In this document: positions 60,330-64,000 of the stretch, in pieces | Numbering within the stretch: the stretch's first letter is position 1 | Layout of the letters: each line of letters begins with the position of its first letter | NCBI RefSeq assembly: GCF_022539665.2 | Contig: NC_081340.1 | Location: 1,302,001-1,366,000, forward strand | Direction: 5' to 3' | Length of the DNA: 64,000 nt | Source: Daphnia carinata | Lineage: Eukaryota; Arthropoda; Branchiopoda; Diplostraca; Daphniidae | Made by a program: the position numbers and the translations under genes | The notes under the pieces: model-generated | Databases searched by the model: none | Seen by the model: only the letters and a program-made list of their open reading frames with translations | Told to the model about the DNA's origin: nothing

Positions 60330-63300
60330 AAAGAAAACAAAAATTGAGTACGTGATTGTCGTCGTTCCAAACTAGGGTACTATTTGCAGGGAACATTTTT
60401 TGAATCAACAAGTAGATGAATCGATAGGAAGGAGAGCGTGCGTGTGTAAACGCCTGCTGAACGCCTCGTTTAAAAAGGCAGAATCAACACGGAGCTTATA
60501 GTGCGTAAACAACGTTCTATTTGTTTGGCATCTACCATACATTTTTATTTCTTTCAGATATTGCAGATGATTTGTGCCCACGTTGCTCCCTTTGCTTTCA
60601 TTTTCTAGACGGAAGACAAACACTGGATTCCAACCAAAACGTACGGCGTTCACATAAAAGCTTTTTTGTTTTGCGGTTTGTTTGTTTCTTAAATCCGCTG
60701 AAATTGGGGGTGTTCCAATCGTGTTCCCTTCGACAATGAGGCAAAGTGATTGACAGTTTTTGTTTACCAGTTAAATTATGGACGAATTTCTTCTAAATAA
60801 GCTCAAAGCTTGAAGCAGCCCTAGTAACGAGAACACCAAATGCAATATCGAGTTGCGCCAACTTTATGTCTAAACATTTACAGCAAGCGGGGCGGGGCAA
60901 ATCAATTTTAATCCGAAAATCGATTTAAGCGAAAAAGAAAAACAAACAAAAAACTTTCATCTCCCAGTTTTCCACGGCTGCTGCATAATAATATGGCAAC
61001 ATAAAATGCAACGTAAAAGGCAGTTCGTGACCAAGGTGCTCGATCTATTCGACATGAAAAAAAAAAAAAAAAAAAAAAATCAAATTACGTGCTGGTTAAT
61101 ATAATCAAGCTTTATCTGCTTCATAAATCAAATCGCCCAAACAGGTCCACTAATTATAAAATGTATAGGGTAAAGAACAAACTGTTTTTAACTGGTCTTC
61201 GCAAAACCCGTTCGAACGGTTGCACAGCTGGATGAAACAAACAAAAAGGCCACTGGCATACAAGTACTGCGGGGCTAGTGGCTGCTATTCTTTTTTTTTA
61301 AACGAACGATAGCGATTCGCTAATGCCGCAGACTCGTCCACATACCGTTCCTAAAGGCTTGCAGGAACGAAAAAAAAAACTTTCCGTTTGATTGGTGAGA
61401 ACGTGACTGTCTGCCGAAACGGCCAACATCCACTCGTACAATTATGGATCGCAGAACGTCAAGTTTTCCTCTGCGCAAACACGGAGCGCGGTAAGAAGGA
61501 AGTAGAAAATAATGAAAGAGAAAGGAAAGAAGAAGAAAAAAAAAAAAAGAAAAAAAAAAAAAAAGAGTAGAAACAAGAAAAGTTGGAAAGACGAGATCTA
61601 ATGCGAAGATGCTCTTAAGGGTAGCTAAGCAAACGCAATGGAAGATTGTGGCGAACGAGCGAAAGAAACGTCGATAAAAGATCTTAAGGGAACCTAAAAA
61701 GTTGCAAGAAATAGGAAGATGAGGTGATAAATAAAACACATGAAAATGCATCAAGATTTAAGAATCCATTGTTCTTTGAATGTTCCAAAAACAAAACAAA
61801 AAAACTGAAACATTATCGTCCATAATCCGTGAAATTTCATACGTCATTAGCCAATGTTCTCGAAAACAATTCGATGGAAAAGAGAGACAAGGTTTCCTTT
61901 GCTATCGAAATGATTGCTATCAGCAAGACGGTCTAGCCTGTGCGTGTCGTGGTCGATAAAAAAAAAAAAAGCGCTTCCGCTCTTTGTATATATTTTTTTT
62001 TCCCTGTTTTTCGCGGCGCCGCAAATTGACGGCCACGTTTCGGGTGTAAATATTCTTTTTTTTTTTTTTTTTTTGTGCCGCGTCCATTCGCCGGTGATAA
62101 GGTGTCAAGACGATCCCCCCCCCCCCCCCCGAACCAAGAAGAAGCTCCTTTATTTTCTTTTCCCCTATTTTTTTTTTTTTTAGGTCCCCCCCCCCACACA
62201 CCTTAAAACTTGTTTACATTACCTCCATTTACTCGTCTTGATGGGCTTTTTCGCCCTTCCTTTTTTTTTTTTTCAACTTGAAAGCTAAAACGATGGACAC
62301 TTCATTGCCATAACTTTCGACTTGTTAATACTTGCCGCCGCCGCCTCCGACCATCTACATTTCGTTTACGAGTATTTTTTTTTTTTTTCTTTTTGTACAG
62401 AAACCCAACGATTCACCTGTTTTTTTTTTTATGCGTGTGCCGAAAATTTCCAGCGCGGCAACGCCGAAACGTGTTCTGTTAAGAAAAGCGAACAAAAATC
62501 GGGAAGTCATCATTGTGGATAAAGGTGGAACCATTGAAATTGCGCTTAATGGTTAACAGTTCATGTTTTCATGGGAAATGTATATATGGGGAGGCATTCT
62601 TCCCCCCCCCCCCCCTTTGATATGCAAACGGTTTAGCGAGCCTCTTCGTGCGCACGTCAGGCAATTTACGAGTAGTGTTGCGAGAGCGTTATGTTCCATC
62701 TTTTGTGTGTTGTTATTTGCCTTGTTGACTGCGCCCCCAGAAATTTGAACGTATTTAAATAGTGTGGCTCTTTTGTGAGCACCGGGGAATGAGGAAAAAC
62801 GACGAGCCGAAAATGAATAAGGCCTCCACGAACGGTTCGAAAAGGGGGAAATGTTCGATTCCGAAAAGGCATTGCCAGCAACAGGACCAAGCAATGGCCC
62901 CATGGAGACGGCGTGTTTATGTAAAACGCATCGACGCACTCAGCCGAGCTCGGGAAATAAGAAATCATCTCAGCTTTATGGCGCAGACGTTGGAGACTAC
63001 GTCGAAAAAAGAGGAAACGATACAACTGGAAAGAAAGAAACATTTCAGCTAAAAAAAAACGAGAAATAATGGATGAAAAAAAAAAAGAGAAGAAGAAGAA
63101 GAAATAAAGTCCGCACACTTGGAGTTTTGCCTCTTTTGTTCAAATCAACAGGGAATATATCGTTTTCGTTCTATGATGGCAAGCGGATTCTTATACACTC
63201 AGCCAAATGCAAGTTACAAGGCCGCGCGGGAGAAATAAAAGGAAAAAAAAAAAAAAACCCTGCGACATCATATCACCAAATGAAATCACAATATTGTACA

Positions 63301-64000
63301 TGTATAATAATAATACATTCGCTCTTGTATTTGGTACTTTCTTTCTTTTTTTTTTTTTCATTTTATTCGATTTTATTCTCCCCCATTTTAACAATGTTGC
63401 AGCCTGGGACACGAAATTCAATTGCTTTTCGTCTTGCTGTTATTGCTACTACCAAGTTCACTTAGATTCAATAACGCTCACATGGTTATTTGAGATAGAT
63501 ACTGATTTACAGCTTACTTTTTTTTTGTCTATATCCGTTCAAAGTCTTAGGTTGTAGAAGCCGTACCACTTTCAAAAGAGAAAACAACACACCGCTTCCC
63601 TGTTATGCGGTTTTTTTTTTCCCTTTTAACTCTAGAAGAAAAACGATGAAGTAGACGATGATTCCGCTGTTGCTGACGAAGCCACAGTTTGAAGAGCTGC
63701 AACGGTAATGTTGTAAGTCTTTCCGTTATACACATTACAGACGTCTAGCTTAAAAAAAATAAAATAAAATAAATAACAACATGTTGTGGATGTTTAAAAA
63801 CCATTTTTAGCATAGGCCAAGTTGCCGGCCAAGATCACAAAGAACTTTTTTTCTTTTTTTTTTTTTTTGGACTGTATTGATGGTCTAGTGATTACTAACG
63901 AGTCCGTTGAATGTTTCGTGCTTTTAGCATAGCTAATGAGTGACTATAGCTTTTTTTTGGGGGGTAGGGTTATGACCGTTGGACCACCTTCCATACCTTT

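Larger units (their letters stand above)
52501..64000. other. Gene-free interval rich in homopolymer tracts, part 3
   Basis: No supportable gene to the window end. Long runs: A 54615-54638, A 56796-56823, A 57034-57059, A 60302-60327, A 61057-61079; C runs at about 62107-62120 and 62601-62613; G runs near 55978-55992; CT repeat 58159-58185; CA repeat 59646-59665. Apparent frames on either strand here are dominated by poly-Lys and poly-Phe translated from these runs. Confidence 0.5.

Overview
The window reads as nuclear DNA of an animal, most likely an arthropod and plausibly a branchiopod crustacean such as a water flea. The evidence is intron-containing animal genes (EXT2, NDUFS2, a spondin-2/mindin-like gene, an alpha-1,2-fucosyltransferase, vinculin-like and CTTNBP2-like loci), mostly short GT-AG introns of about 60-100 bases, and compact spacing in the first 36 kb. 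The species assignment is inference. No viral, bacterial or CRISPR features were seen.

Region 1 (1-14060) is a duplicated, rearranged block. Two nearly identical copies of the 3' half of a vinculin gene lie 8458 bases apart (1-1848 and about 8055-10307). They share frameshifts and an in-frame stop, and each copy also has its own differences, so neither can encode a normal vinculin tail as read. The duplication continues 3' of the gene: it stays almost identical to about 2450/10910, then is clearly more diverged to about 3070/11545. In the diverged part lies the C-terminal end of a minus-strand gene with paired HEPN-like Rx4H motifs, truncated in copy B. Between the copies sits the 5' part of a CTTNBP2-like gene. 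Its fifth exon runs in frame into the vinculin-like sequence through an 8-bp-stem hairpin, forming a chimera with several TAA codons. Two tandem members of an unrecognised, probably secreted small-protein family follow (11570-12382 and 12995-14056), separated by a 178-bp palindromic element.

Region 2 (15652-18286) is an intact six-exon EXT2 gene, a heparan sulfate co-polymerase subunit. It is flanked on both sides by copies of a short TCCGCA-rich repeat. About 9 kb follow with no supportable gene.

Region 3 (27370-35872) has three intact genes. The first is a mindin/spondin-2-like secreted matrix protein (6 exons). The second is a GT11 alpha-1,2-fucosyltransferase on the minus strand with a 25-base microexon. 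The third, divergent from it, is NDUFS2 (8 exons, mitochondrial complex I). The last two start 875 bases apart and may share a promoter region.

Region 4 (35873-64000) is about 28 kb without a convincing gene. It is unusually rich in long poly(A)/poly(T) tracts, G and C runs and dinucleotide repeats, and its apparent reading frames are mostly translations of these tracts. The intact genes act in separate pathways (glycan synthesis, extracellular matrix, respiration); nothing suggests they form one functional cluster.
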